Position numbers and translations under genes: made by a program. A DNA stretch of 64,000 nt from CAZEER01 sp964511215 (GTDB lineage Bacteria > Fidelibacterota > Marinisomatia > Marinisomatales > UBA1611). Shown here piece by piece: positions 17,947-27,381 of the stretch. Positions within the stretch are counted from its first letter, which is position 1. Each line of letters opens with the position of its first letter. Below the pieces are notes generated by a model, which made no database searches, was not told the DNA's origin, and worked only from the letters and a program-made list of their open reading frames with translations. The DNA lies in assembly GCA_964511215.1 (NCBI GenBank), contig CAZEER010000004.1, positions 6,150 through 70,149 of the forward strand, given 5' to 3'.

Positions 17947-18762
17947 TTAAAATAGAGGTTTATAGCGTTGGATTGCTATAGAGGGTGGATTTGGGTTTAT
18001 TTTTAATCGTAACGGAAACTCAGATCCGGATATTTGTTTGATTTCGGTTGCATTAATAAATAGGGTCAAGCCTATTGTAGAAGTGAAAATTAATTCTGAT
18101 GGTTCTATAAAAGCATTAAGATCTAATTCACGGTTTGAATTAATAATATTTGCAATAGGTGGTAGTGTATCATTTTTAAATGTATATGCAATTTGTTGGA
18201 TAGTTTTAAACTTTACGAAAAAGGGGGGTGATACTGTTAGCATTTCGTTACTGGATTGATCCAAAACGAAATCTTTAAGAAGGTCATCATCATTAAGAGG
18301 TTTTACATTTTCTTTAATTACTGGACCATCATTTGTACCATAGGCATTACTTTCTTTATTAAAAATTTTTTTCGATACTAAAATTGAAAAGATAAAAATA
18401 AGGGAAAAACCACCAGCTATCAAATAATCTTGTCTTATTTTTTTATTCGTTTTTATTTGAGGTTTATTTTCTTTATTATTTTCTTCAGTATCTTCTTCTA
18501 TAGAATTTGTAGAAATTACAGTTGGGCGATTATTTCCCATGAATGAGTCTAATTGCTCTAACGCTCTTTGAGACTCTCCACCAATTTCTTCTGCATAAGC
18601 ACGTAAAAAAAGTCTTAAATAGGGTGTCTCGATTTCAGTGAAATCTCCTGATTCAATATACTGCAAATATTGCACATTGATTTTTGTTCTCTCACTTATT
18701 TCTTTAAGAGTAATATTTCGCGATTCGCGAAGTTCTTTTAATTCTTTGTAAAATTGTGCCAA
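17947..18762 (-). CDS. rodZ: RodZ-like HTH membrane protein
   Basis: 271 residues. The N-terminal third is a Cro/Xre-type helix-turn-helix (ELRESRNITLKEISERTKINVQYLQYIESGDF, about 11-42) of the kind found in RodZ. An acidic, Lys-rich linker follows, then one membrane segment (about 113-130, LIAGGFSLIFIFSILVS), then a periplasmic beta-rich domain (about 165-271). RodZ links MreB to the cell-wall machinery and shape control. The C-terminal domain is divergent, so a RodZ-family name is safer than strict orthology. The location between arfB and mraZ supports a role in envelope growth. Confidence 0.78.
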   Translation of the reverse strand: MAQFYKELKELRESRNITLKEISERTKINVQYLQYIESGDFTEIETPYLRLFLRAYAEEIGGESQRALEQLDSFMGNNRPTVISTNSIEEDTEENNKENKPQIKTNKKIRQDYLIAGGFSLIFIFSILVSKKIFNKESNAYGTNDGPVIKENVKPLNDDDLLKDFVLDQSSNEMLTVSPPFFVKFKTIQQIAYTFKNDTLPPIANIINSNRELDLNAFIEPSELIFTSTIGLTLFINATEIKQISGSEFPLRLKINPNPPSIAIQRYKPLF

Positions 18763-18815
18763 TTTCTAATTTTCGTTATGTTAAAATTACATTTATGGAC
18801 ATTGTTAGAAAAACT

Positions 18816-19247
18816 TTAATCATACAATTTTGGAGTTTTTCTAAGTTCTTTCTTTTTACTTTGTATATTTTTTTGTTTCAATCTCTTTATTTTTTCTTTC
18901 GCTGGAATAGATGTTGTTTTTCTCTTTTTAGGAAGATCAACTGATTGTTTAAAAATTGTGATCAATCTTTTTAACGCTTCTTTTTTATTCTTAATCTGAG
19001 ATTTATATGATTTTGATTTAATAGTGATTATATTGTTCTTTGAAATTTTTTTAATGTGATGCATTTTTATTTTATTTATTAGCCATTGAGGGAAATTATG
19101 CTGTGCTAAATTATACTGAAGTAATATAGCAGTTGCATTTTTATTTATATTTTGGCCTCCGGGTCCTGATGAAAAAACTGGCTTAAAAGTTATATCGTTA
19201 ACATTTATCATTATTTTGTCATTAATCTGGATTATTTCTTTTTTCAT
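18816..19247 (-). CDS. arfB: ribosome-rescue release factor ArfB (YaeJ) type
   Basis: Small class-I release-factor-like peptidyl-tRNA hydrolase that frees stalled ribosomes without needing a stop codon. The 143 residues show the GGQ loop FSSGPGGQNINKNATA (26-40) preceded by the short domain 3 strands. They end in a long Lys/Arg-rich tail (about 85-143), which enters the empty mRNA channel in ArfB. It lacks the codon-recognition domain of RF1/RF2. Overlaps maf by 4 bases. Confidence 0.9.
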   Translation of the reverse strand: MKKEIIQINDKIMINVNDITFKPVFSSGPGGQNINKNATAILLQYNLAQHNFPQWLINKIKMHHIKKISKNNIITIKSKSYKSQIKNKKEALKRLITIFKQSVDLPKKRKTTSIPAKEKIKRLKQKNIQSKKKELRKTPKLYD

Positions 19248-19810
19248 TTAATTAAAAAATTATAATATTTATTAAAGGTATAAAGTGGAAATCCCATAAC
19301 ATTAAAGTAACAACCTTTTATACCTTTTATATGAATAGAAAACCCGTCCTGTATTCCATAGCTTCCGGCTTTATCTAATGGTTGATAGTTCTCTATATAA
19401 TTATAGATATCTCTATCGCATAATTTTGATATAGATACATATGTTCGATTGTTAAATGTTATATCTATATTTTTTTTTAATAAAATCAATGATACTCCTG
19501 TAATCACTTCATGTGTTCTACCAGAAAGAGAACGAAGCATTTGTTCACTATCCAAATTACTTTTCGGTTTACCAAGAATTTTGTTATCTAGGAGTACAAT
19601 AGTATCTGCCCCAATGACAAATGAATTTGGATAATCTTTGGCTACGTCTTGAGCCTTTTTTCTTGCCCAATATTCGGTGAATGCTTCAGGCGGGAATATA
19701 TTTTTTAAATTTTCCTCAACTTTACTGGGAATTACTGTAAACTCAAATCCAATTTGATTTAAAAGAGTTTTTCGTCTTGGAGATGCAGATGCTAAAATAT
19801 TATCAATCAA
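19244..19810 (-). CDS. maf: Maf-family nucleotide pyrophosphatase
   Basis: Hydrolyses non-canonical or pyrimidine nucleoside triphosphates, a house-cleaning enzyme also linked to septum formation. The 188 residues begin with the family signature LASASPRRKTLL (6-17), then VIGADTIVLLDNKILGKP and the C-terminal DKAGSYGIQDG. Sits 15 bases after porU and overlaps arfB by 4 bases. Which Maf subgroup (dTTP/UTP or m7GTP) cannot be settled by eye. Confidence 0.93.
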   Translation of the reverse strand: MIDNILASASPRRKTLLNQIGFEFTVIPSKVEENLKNIFPPEAFTEYWARKKAQDVAKDYPNSFVIGADTIVLLDNKILGKPKSNLDSEQMLRSLSGRTHEVITGVSLILLKKNIDITFNNRTYVSISKLCDRDIYNYIENYQPLDKAGSYGIQDGFSIHIKGIKGCYFNVMGFPLYTFNKYYNFLIK

Positions 19811-19825
19811 ATCAAATTCAACATT

Positions 19826-22800
19826 TTATTGAAATTTTGCACATCGTCCAATATATGAAACTGTCGCATGTTTTCCAATAGCCTTTAAACGATAGATGTA
19901 CACTCCATTTGCAATTTGACCACCATATTTGTCAAGTCCATTCCAGTTAATTATATGGAAGCCTGCTTGTAAATTGTATCTTTCAAACGACTTAATTCTT
20001 CGTCCACCTATAGTATAAATATCTAGTTTAAGATCAAAATTTTGAGTTACTTCAAAAGTAAATTGAGTAGAAGTTGTAAAAGGATTGGGAAAATTAAAAG
20101 AATTATAGATTCTCAAATTATTATTTTGTGACCTCTGGAGCTTTATTTCTTTTTCAGATGGGTTGTTAGCACTGTCCCAAGCTTTTACTTTTAGATTTAT
20201 AATTTTTTCTTTAGATGAATAGATGATTGTTCCTGTTGTAATACTATTTTTGTCATAATTAAAATTGTTTGTTAAAACAAAATTATTATTTGATTTAAGG
20301 TCAGTAATTAATATTTCATGGCCAATTTCATTTGTAAGATTAATTCCAATCGGNNNNNNNNNNNNNNNNNNNNNNNNNNNNNNNNNNNNNNNNNNNNNNN
20401 NNNNNNNNNNNNNNNNNNNNNNNNNNNNNNNNNNNNNNNNNNNNNNNNNNNNNTCAAAATTTTGACCGGAAAATGAAAATTGTCCTCGGAATAATGTCGC
20501 ACCTGGAAGTGTATAGGATAGCGAATATGTCTCTGATGCAATATCGTATGTACGTTCTATATTTCGCTCTGCATCGATTAGTTGAATGTATCCATTTCCA
20601 TTCCCTTGGATTTGCGATTGCATTCCTGTATAGCTACCTATTTCTAATGTCCTTAATGTATCTGGCGAAATAGTAAGAGAAGCTAATGTATCTTTTGGCA
20701 TAGGTAATAGCATTCCAGGGTCCCCAAAGAGATGAAAATATTGTGATTCTGATGTACCGTCCTTTATAGATTGTAAGATTATGCCCACTTTATTATCACT
20801 GATATTGCCATTATTAAAAATAGCTTGGAATAAGTCTTTTGTATATCTTTCATTCCCACTTACAGTTATTGGTCGGGTAGTAGAAATTACCATTGATGCT
20901 GCATTCATGGGTGCTCTTATAAGTTCTTCAGAAAAAGATTCAGATAATGGATCATCAAAATGGCCAAAAGAACAGGTTCCAACAATCCAAAGAGGAAGTT
21001 TATTTCCTGTATTAATTTGATTTAAGTCGCCTCGGTCTAGATAGAGGAGTTTCTCTTGAGCAAGCTGATAGGGAGAACCGTGACCTATGTAAGATAGAAT
21101 AGCGGTACCATTATTAAGATTATTCAACAAAGCTTGCGTAGCATCTGGTTTTATTACTCCATATGCAGATGCGTCACCAACTTCCGGGTATTCCATCATA
21201 TATATTTTGTCAACATAAACAGATTTAGGGATTAAATTTGCCAATTCTTCTGAGTTTAGGGTATGAGATTGGCCTGTAGATATTGACCCATGGTTAGGTT
21301 CTGGTCTAGCTGCATCATCTGCTACTAATGTAACTGTTTGTCTCCATGGACCAAACTCAGGACTAGTTTCTATTGTGATTACTTTATTAACAAAATCTAA
21401 AACCTCTTGTTCATTTTTTGCTGGAAATCTACCTGTCGCTATTTCTGGTATATTACCATAAATTGTAGCTAATAGGTCATCTGTTGCGTATGTGCGAGAT
21501 GACTGTACTTGTATTGTGGGTATGATAATAGATGATTGGCCAGTTACGTTTCTATAATCATAACCACCATCTCCAAGTATTAAAGCACAATTTGGAGAAG
21601 GTAATAGCCAATTTTCTTGTGTCCACTGTATGAAACTTCTGATTGCCATAGGATCGGGATTTCCTGCTGAAAATTCATCATAAATAGTCTCGATACCTGC
21701 AAAGATTGCGGGATTCCTCAAATTAGTCAAATCACTAGCCGCGGTTCTAAATTGTTCTGGACCTATAATGATATAATTAGCTTGGATACTATTTTTGCGA
21801 AGAGTATTAAATTGTTGATTTTCTTTTAATTCAATATTGATTTGACTATTTATGTTTGACCAATCAAATAAAACATAACGATTTCTTGATCCAGACGAAG
21901 TAAAAACATTACAGAATCCTAGATCATCTATTAAAATACTTTTGACATTAGAAGGATCGGAGATGTCCCATAGATAAGTATTGTTAGTACTTTGACCACT
22001 AAATTCAAATCTTACATTTTGATCGACTATAGGGGATGTGAATTCAAAATTTTCACCAAATTTAAGTTCACGGCCATACTGAATTTCAAAATTATCAAAA
22101 TATGGATAAGAATTTGGATCTGACGATGTATTAATGATATAGAAGACATTCGATCCATTAATTAGATTGATGTTTGAAGACTCTGAGATAAAAGTTCGGG
22201 CACCACTTCCAGACCAACTTAATGATGAACCTATTTGCAACCCATTTAAATTATTAAATAAAATTGCTAGTTCGTGATATGAAGATACTGTCTCACTAAG
22301 AGAGTGTCCTCTAAAACGAGCATTAATATTAATATTTACACCCGCTTTAGGATCAGGTAGACTTAGAACTAATGGCATTGATCCGCCAGATGGAATAGGT
22401 GTTCCGACCCATTCCGTTCCAGATGCTTGTAAATTAATCAAATCTGCTTCATAATGTTTAGATGATAAACCATAGTCAATTAAAACACCAGCATCAGGCT
22501 GAATATAAGGTTCTATTCTTTTCCCCCTGATTTGGGAATCATTTGGAATAAAAAGCCAACAAGAATTTGTGTTAAAATATATATTTTGATTCCATTGAAT
22601 ATCAGTTTCGGCAATATCAAATCCAGATGGTCCTCTACCATAAAAGATAATTTTATCATCAATATCAAAAGATCCGTCATTTTCGCCAATTATAAAAATT
22701 GGTAATTCAATAAGATTCTCAGGGATTGGTTGGTTTACTCCTTGACTTCTAGGTCGTCCTAATTCTTGACTCATAAAAATTGAAATTGATCTTGGATCGA

Positions 22801-23395
22801 GGTTTGAAATATCAGAAAATGAAGATGCCAGTAGAGAGTAAGGCAAAGAAACCATTCCATCTTCAGCTAAAAAAAATTGAAACCACTTTCCTGATTGAGT
22901 TTCAGGATTTTTAAATAAATTCCTTTTATTAATTTTTAGCCATGATTTGGCAATATCCCAGTTTATTATTCGATCCTCTAAAAATTCCACCTCTGAATAA
23001 TTTGGGGTTTTATAATTTAAATTAGTTTCATTGAAATCAATTATTATTTTTATATTTTGATAGTATATACCTGTGGAAGAAATAGGCGAAACTCGCAGAG
23101 TTGCTACGTTAAGATTCTGTAACTCTTGATTATTAATCCATTCAAATTCCTTTGACGGTTTTTGGGAAGATTGGAATGGTAACTTTTTTGGATTATAGTA
23201 TTCAACTATTGTTTGTGGAATTTCATTATTTGGTAAGCCAATAATTAATGAAGTAGGGAAAATATCAGATTCAGTAAGCGCATCAATTTTTAGTTCTACT
23301 ATTAGTCTTTCATTGCTATTTCGAATAATCTTTTTTGACACAGATGAATAAAGAATACTATTTAATAATAATATATAAATAAGATTGTAAAACAT
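19826..23395 (-). CDS. porU: type IX secretion sortase PorU-like (peptidase C25), interrupted by a gap
   Basis: Gingipain-family Cys protease with an N-terminal signal peptide (MFYNLIYILLLNSILYSS), a long beta-rich region, and a C25 catalytic domain with His772 in SYIGHGSP and Cys808 in VGTCSFGHFDDP. The last 90 residues form a FlgD/Ig-like type IX C-terminal domain (FNFPNPFTTSTQFTF...ANGVYIYRLKA). PorU is the sortase that cleaves the sorting signal of type IX cargo and attaches it at the cell surface. A 100-N run (20354-20453) removes about 34 codons nominally, probably more. The frame is open on both sides. A secreted C25 protease is the alternative. Confidence 0.85.
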   Translation of the reverse strand: MFYNLIYILLLNSILYSSVSKKIIRNSNERLIVELKIDALTESDIFPTSLIIGLPNNEIPQTIVEYYNPKKLPFQSSQKPSKEFEWINNQELQNLNVATLRVSPISSTGIYYQNIKIIIDFNETNLNYKTPNYSEVEFLEDRIINWDIAKSWLKINKRNLFKNPETQSGKWFQFFLAEDGMVSLPYSLLASSFSDISNLDPRSISIFMSQELGRPRSQGVNQPIPENLIELPIFIIGENDGSFDIDDKIIFYGRGPSGFDIAETDIQWNQNIYFNTNSCWLFIPNDSQIRGKRIEPYIQPDAGVLIDYGLSSKHYEADLINLQASGTEWVGTPIPSGGSMPLVLSLPDPKAGVNININARFRGHSLSETVSSYHELAILFNNLNGLQIGSSLSWSGSGARTFISESSNINLINGSNVFYIINTSSDPNSYPYFDNFEIQYGRELKFGENFEFTSPIVDQNVRFEFSGQSTNNTYLWDISDPSNVKSILIDDLGFCNVFTSSGSRNRYVLFDWSNINSQINIELKENQQFNTLRKNSIQANYIIIGPEQFRTAASDLTNLRNPAIFAGIETIYDEFSAGNPDPMAIRSFIQWTQENWLLPSPNCALILGDGGYDYRNVTGQSSIIIPTIQVQSSRTYATDDLLATIYGNIPEIATGRFPAKNEQEVLDFVNKVITIETSPEFGPWRQTVTLVADDAARPEPNHGSISTGQSHTLNSEELANLIPKSVYVDKIYMMEYPEVGDASAYGVIKPDATQALLNNLNNGTAILSYIGHGSPYQLAQEKLLYLDRGDLNQINTGNKLPLWIVGTCSFGHFDDPLSESFSEELIRAPMNAASMVISTTRPITVSGNERYTKDLFQAIFNNGNISDNKVGIILQSIKDGTSESQYFHLFGDPGMLLPMPKDTLASLTISPDTLRTLEIGSYTGMQSQIQGNGNGYIQLIDAERNIERTYDIASETYSLSYTLPGATLFRGQFSFSGQNFXXXXXXXXXXXXXXXXXXXXXXXXXXXXXXXXXXPIGINLTNEIGHEILITDLKSNNNFVLTNNFNYDKNSITTGTIIYSSKEKIINLKVKAWDSANNPSEKEIKLQRSQNNNLRIYNSFNFPNPFTTSTQFTFEVTQNFDLKLDIYTIGGRRIKSFERYNLQAGFHIINWNGLDKYGGQIANGVYIYRLKAIGKHATVSYIGRCAKFQ
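20354..20453. other. scaffold gap, 100 N, inside porU
   Basis: Exactly 100 undetermined bases. The porU frame continues across it only if the missing length is 1 modulo 3. The second gap in the window is also exactly 100 N, so the number looks like a placeholder rather than a measurement. Confidence 0.95.
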
Positions 23396-23471
23396 TGCAT
23401 AAAATTAAATGATATGAGTAATTAACTGCATTGGAAAGTATAGAAAATTTCAAGTAAGTTTTTAAATAGCT

Positions 23472-23477
23472 TATAAT
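23472..23477 (+). promoter_or_regulatory. candidate -10 element upstream of aconitase
   Basis: A perfect TATAAT lies 58 bases before the aconitase ATG, with TTCAAG (three of six to consensus) 17 bases upstream at 23449. It lies in the 140-base spacer between the divergent porU and aconitase genes, where a promoter is required. The -35 is weak, so the assignment is tentative. Confidence 0.4.
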
Positions 23478-23535
23478 CGAAAATATTGTTTTTGTTCCGG
23501 GTAACAAAAACTTTAAGGATGGAGTAGCATTATCA

Positions 23536-25791
23536 ATGTTTGATTTACATATAATTAAAAATTTTTATTTGCAGATGAAAAACAGAGTAGAAACTGCAAA
23601 AAACATTCTTAACCGGCCATTGACATTAACAGAAAAAATCCTCTATAGCCATCTTGCAGACAGAAATATTAGTAATTCAATAAATCGAGGTGAATCTTAT
23701 GTAAATTTTATTCCTGATCGTGTAGCTATGCAGGATGCTACCGCACAAATGGCACTTCTCCAGTTCATGATGGCTGGCAAGAAAAAAGTCGCAGTGCCTT
23801 CAACAGTGCATTGTGATCATTTGATTCAAGCAAAAAACAATGCAAGTAGAGATCTAGCTCAAGCTAAAGATGTTAATGGCGAAGTCTATCATTTTCTTGA
23901 ATCTGTTTCCAATAAATACGGAATTGGATTCTGGAGACCAGGTGCAGGCATTATTCATCAGGTAATTTTAGAAAATTATGCATTTCCAGGAGGTATGATG
24001 ATAGGCACTGATAGTCATACTGTCAATGCTGGAGGTCTAGGAATGATTGCAATTGGTGTTGGGGGTGCAGATGCTGTTGATGTCATGGCAGGTATGCCTT
24101 GGGAACTAAAGTTTCCGAAATTAATTGGCATCAAATTAACCGGTGAATTAAATGGTTGGACATCAGCTAAAGATGTTATACTTAAAGTTGCTGGTATTCT
24201 GACGGTTAAAGGAGGCACTGGTGCAATTGTAGAATATTTTGGTTCTGGTGCAAATAAGTTATCCTGTACAGGCAAGGGAACTATTTGTAATATGGGAGCA
24301 GAGATTGGTGCTACTACATCTATTTTTGGTTATGATGAAAGCATGGAAAAATATTTGCGAGCTACTGGTAGATCAAGTGTGGCTGATTTGATTGATAATT
24401 CTAAAAATCTATTTTGTGCTGATGATGAAGTAATCGAAAACCCAAAAAATTATTTTGATGAATTTATTGAGATTGATCTTTCAGATTTGGAACCTCATTT
24501 GAATGGTCCTTTTACACCTGATAGGGCTACACCTGTATCAAAAATGAAAAATATAGCTGAGAAAAATGGTTGGCCAACAAAAATTGATGTTGGCCTCATT
24601 GGATCTTGCACAAACTCGTCCTATGAAGATATATCCAGAGCATCATCAATAGCAGAACAAGCAACTAAGAAAGGGTTAAAAACGACTGCCCATTTCACAA
24701 TAACACCAGGTTCAGAACAAGTTAGAAGCACAATTGAAAGAGATGGGTTTATAGAAATTTTTAAGAAATTAGGGGCAGAGGTATTTGCAAATGCTTGCGG
24801 ACCCTGTATTGGACAATGGGATCGAAAAGGCTCAGAAAAAGAACCAAAAAATACAATTATTCATTCCTTTAATAGAAATTTTGCAAAACGTGCAGATGGG
24901 AATCCTAATACTCATGCATTCGTTGCTTCTCCTGAATTAGTCACTGCTTTAGCGATTGCTGGAGATTTAACCTTCAATCCTTTGAAGGATTGTTTAATAA
25001 ATGAAGAGGGTGAAAGTGTATTACTTGAACCTCCTGTCGGATTTGATCTTCCTAAAAATGGATTTATTGTTGATGATTTGGGTTATCAAAAACCTTTAGA
25101 TGATGGCTCAAATATTGAAGTAATTATCGACCCAAAATCGGAGAGATTGCAATTATTGACACCGTTTGAAGAATGGGATGGTGAAAATATAAATGGTATC
25201 AGATTATTAATTAAAGCTAAAGGAAAGTGTACAACTGACCATATATCTATGGCTGGACCTTGGTTACGATTCCGAGGACATCTTGATAATATTTCAAATA
25301 ATATGTTGACGGGAGCAATAAATTATTTTAATGATGAGCCTAATCTAGTGAAAAATCATTTAAATGGTATATATGGTACTGTACCAGATACACAGCGTGC
25401 TTATAAAGCTTCAGGGATACCAACAATTGTTGTAGGCGATGAAAATTATGGTGAAGGATCTTCAAGAGAACATGCAGCAATGGAACCTCGTTACCTTGGG
25501 GTGCGTGTGATACTTGTTCGTTCTTTTGCACGTATACATGAGACTAATTTAAAAAAACAAGGGATGTTGGCTTTAACATTTCATGATAAATCTGACTATG
25601 ATAAAATTCTTGAAGATGATATTTTTCATTTTCTCAATTTGGACTCATTTTGTGAAAATAAACGTCTTAAAATATCTGCAAATCATTCTGATGGTACAAA
25701 AGATATTATTGAATGTAATCACACCTACAATAATTCTCAGATAGAATGGTTTAAGGCAGGATCTGCTCTAAATTTAATTAATTCAAATTAA
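23536..25791 (+). CDS. acn: aconitate hydratase, mitochondrial type
   Basis: Fe-S enzyme of the TCA cycle interconverting citrate and isocitrate. The 751 residues match the short mitochondrial/Bacteroidota form rather than AcnA (about 890) or AcnB. Cluster ligands are Cys358 (GSCTNSS), Cys421 and Cys424 ([11 protein letters not shown]). Other marks are [39 protein letters not shown] and the swivel-domain [15 protein letters not shown] purine-rich GGATGGAG lies 11 bases before the ATG. A second ATG 13 codons in is possible. Single gene, divergent from porU. Confidence 0.97.
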   Translation: MFDLHIIKNFYLQMKNRVETAKNILNRPLTLTEKILYSHLADRNISNSINRGESYVNFIPDRVAMQDATAQMALLQFMMAGKKKVAVPSTVHCDHLIQAKNNASRDLAQAKDVNGEVYHFLESVSNKYGIGFWRPGAGIIHQVILENYAFPGGMMIGTDSHTVNAGGLGMIAIGVGGADAVDVMAGMPWELKFPKLIGIKLTGELNGWTSAKDVILKVAGILTVKGGTGAIVEYFGSGANKLSCTGKGTICNMGAEIGATTSIFGYDESMEKYLRATGRSSVADLIDNSKNLFCADDEVIENPKNYFDEFIEIDLSDLEPHLNGPFTPDRATPVSKMKNIAEKNGWPTKIDVGLIGSCTNSSYEDISRASSIAEQATKKGLKTTAHFTITPGSEQVRSTIERDGFIEIFKKLGAEVFANACGPCIGQWDRKGSEKEPKNTIIHSFNRNFAKRADGNPNTHAFVASPELVTALAIAGDLTFNPLKDCLINEEGESVLLEPPVGFDLPKNGFIVDDLGYQKPLDDGSNIEVIIDPKSERLQLLTPFEEWDGENINGIRLLIKAKGKCTTDHISMAGPWLRFRGHLDNISNNMLTGAINYFNDEPNLVKNHLNGIYGTVPDTQRAYKASGIPTIVVGDENYGEGSSREHAAMEPRYLGVRVILVRSFARIHETNLKKQGMLALTFHDKSDYDKILEDDIFHFLNLDSFCENKRLKISANHSDGTKDIIECNHTYNNSQIEWFKAGSALNLINSN

Positions 25792-25928
25792 ACTGCTAAT
25801 TCCAGCAAAAATAAAAAAGAGTACTTGCATATCTTGGAAATGATTATATTTAGAAAATTATTATTTTATTTCATAATAAAATTATATCCTTAAAAATTTT
25901 CTACCTTGATAAATAGAGGGAATTACTT

Positions 25929-26378
25929 ATGTCAAAACTTTGGGATGACTTAAAAGAAAATATGAAAGATTGGAGTGTCTCAGCAGTTGAAAAAGCCGAA
26001 GAAATGAGTAAAATAGCAATGGCTAAAACCGAAGAAATGACACGTATTTCTAAAATAAAGTTTGAAATACATCAACTCCAAAGGGAAATCAATAATATAT
26101 ACCAAGAATTAGGTAGGCTTGCTTATTCCCATACAAAAAAAGATCATATGGCAACATTTTCAGGCAATAACGATTTTTTTCAATTAGTTAATAATATTGA
26201 AACAATAAAAGAAAAAATATTAGTTAAAGAAAATGATATTGATGAAATAAAAAGTGAATATGGTATTGAAAATGATTTGGATGAAAAAAATCATCTTAAT
26301 AATCCAATCATTACTGATGAGGTATCTGCTAAGAAAGATAATTTGTATAGAAATATTGAAGAAAAATTAGATAAATAA
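25929..26378 (+). CDS. coiled-coil protein of unknown function
   Basis: 149 residues, no signal peptide or membrane segment. Residues 18-75 carry helical repeats, including a short internal repeat (EKAEEMSKIAMAKTEEMTRISK), followed by a coiled coil through about residue 110 and a charged, probably disordered tail. A conserved-looking IYQELGRLAYSH sits at 58-69. I do not recognise the family. Genes downstream on the same strand are a murein hydrolase and miaB, with short spacers. The reading frame is convincing by codon pattern and by an upstream AGAGGG. Confidence 0.7.
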   Translation: MSKLWDDLKENMKDWSVSAVEKAEEMSKIAMAKTEEMTRISKIKFEIHQLQREINNIYQELGRLAYSHTKKDHMATFSGNNDFFQLVNNIETIKEKILVKENDIDEIKSEYGIENDLDEKNHLNNPIITDEVSAKKDNLYRNIEEKLDK

Positions 26379-26450
26379 AACATTTTTAAGTTTTTTTTAA
26401 AAATCGTAAAATTTTCTAAACATTACTTTTTAATAAGATTGTTTAAATAA

Positions 26451-27362
26451 TTGAAAAATTTTATAATACAGAAAGAATCAAACACAAACGTGCGCCAATG
26501 GCATTTGCATTATGGTCAAATCATTGCTATTAGTAGTGCAATAATTTTGTTAATAACAGTTGCTATATTTTTATCAGCCGATGCTCTGAGTAATTATCTA
26601 TATGAAAAAAGGCTTAGTGAATTCAAATCAAATTATCTTCATATTGCGAAAAATGTAGAATCCTTAAGAAGTAAACTAGTAAAAATTGATGAAAAAATTG
26701 ATATATTAGAAAATAAGGATAATGCAGTTCGTACTTATGCAGGTATGCCCAAGATTGATCTTGATATTAGAAAACTAGGTATAGGGGGCAATTCATTAAA
26801 ACCAAAAATGTCATTAGACAACCTTGCACCTGTGATTACTGAAGAATTGGTTGCTCTTGAAATGGATATTGAAAAATTATCTCGCGAAATAAACTTGGAG
26901 ATGAACAGTTACAATGAGATATATGATAAAGTCAAAGATAATATTCAAAGAATTTCACAAATCCCTTCAATAAGACCTGTGAATGGTGGATTCTTGAATT
27001 CGTCCTTTGGGTATAGAAATGATCCAATTGATAATATTATGAGATTCCATCAAGGACAAGATATTACTGTCGACTCTGGTACTCCTATCTATGCTCCAGC
27101 GAATGGAACTGTCAAGAGAGCTTATTACGCAGGAGGATTTGGGAAGCATATTAAATTAGATCATGGGGATGGATATACGACTCTCTTTGCTCATTTGTCA
27201 AAAATAAATGTAAAACATGGTCAAAAGGTAAAACGTGGAGATATAATAGGATTAACAGGTAATACTGGACGATCCACTGCTCCTCACCTGCATTATGAAA
27301 TTCATCATTATGGAGAACCAAAAAATCCTTTAGACTTCTTTTTTCACCTTTCCTCAAAATAG
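26451..27362 (+). CDS. M23-family peptidoglycan endopeptidase (LytM type)
   Basis: 303 residues; start is TTG, since no ATG or better GTG is available before the membrane segment. Topology: short cytoplasmic tail, membrane anchor (about 24-44), coiled coil (about 48-75 and 125-165), then an M23 zinc peptidase domain (about 178-300) with metal-binding FHQGQDITVD, a central GKHIKLDHGDGYTTLFAHL and PHLHYEIH. These residues are intact, so an active D,D-endopeptidase is likely, although coiled-coil LytM proteins can also be degenerate activators. It probably acts on the murein layer in growth or division. Confidence 0.88.
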   Translation: MKNFIIQKESNTNVRQWHLHYGQIIAISSAIILLITVAIFLSADALSNYLYEKRLSEFKSNYLHIAKNVESLRSKLVKIDEKIDILENKDNAVRTYAGMPKIDLDIRKLGIGGNSLKPKMSLDNLAPVITEELVALEMDIEKLSREINLEMNSYNEIYDKVKDNIQRISQIPSIRPVNGGFLNSSFGYRNDPIDNIMRFHQGQDITVDSGTPIYAPANGTVKRAYYAGGFGKHIKLDHGDGYTTLFAHLSKINVKHGQKVKRGDIIGLTGNTGRSTAPHLHYEIHHYGEPKNPLDFFFHLSSK

Positions 27363-27381
27363 AATCTAGACTTTTGAAATT

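Noticed and set aside
20308..20541. ORFs running through the N gap in other frames
   Set aside because: Artefacts of reading unknown bases.
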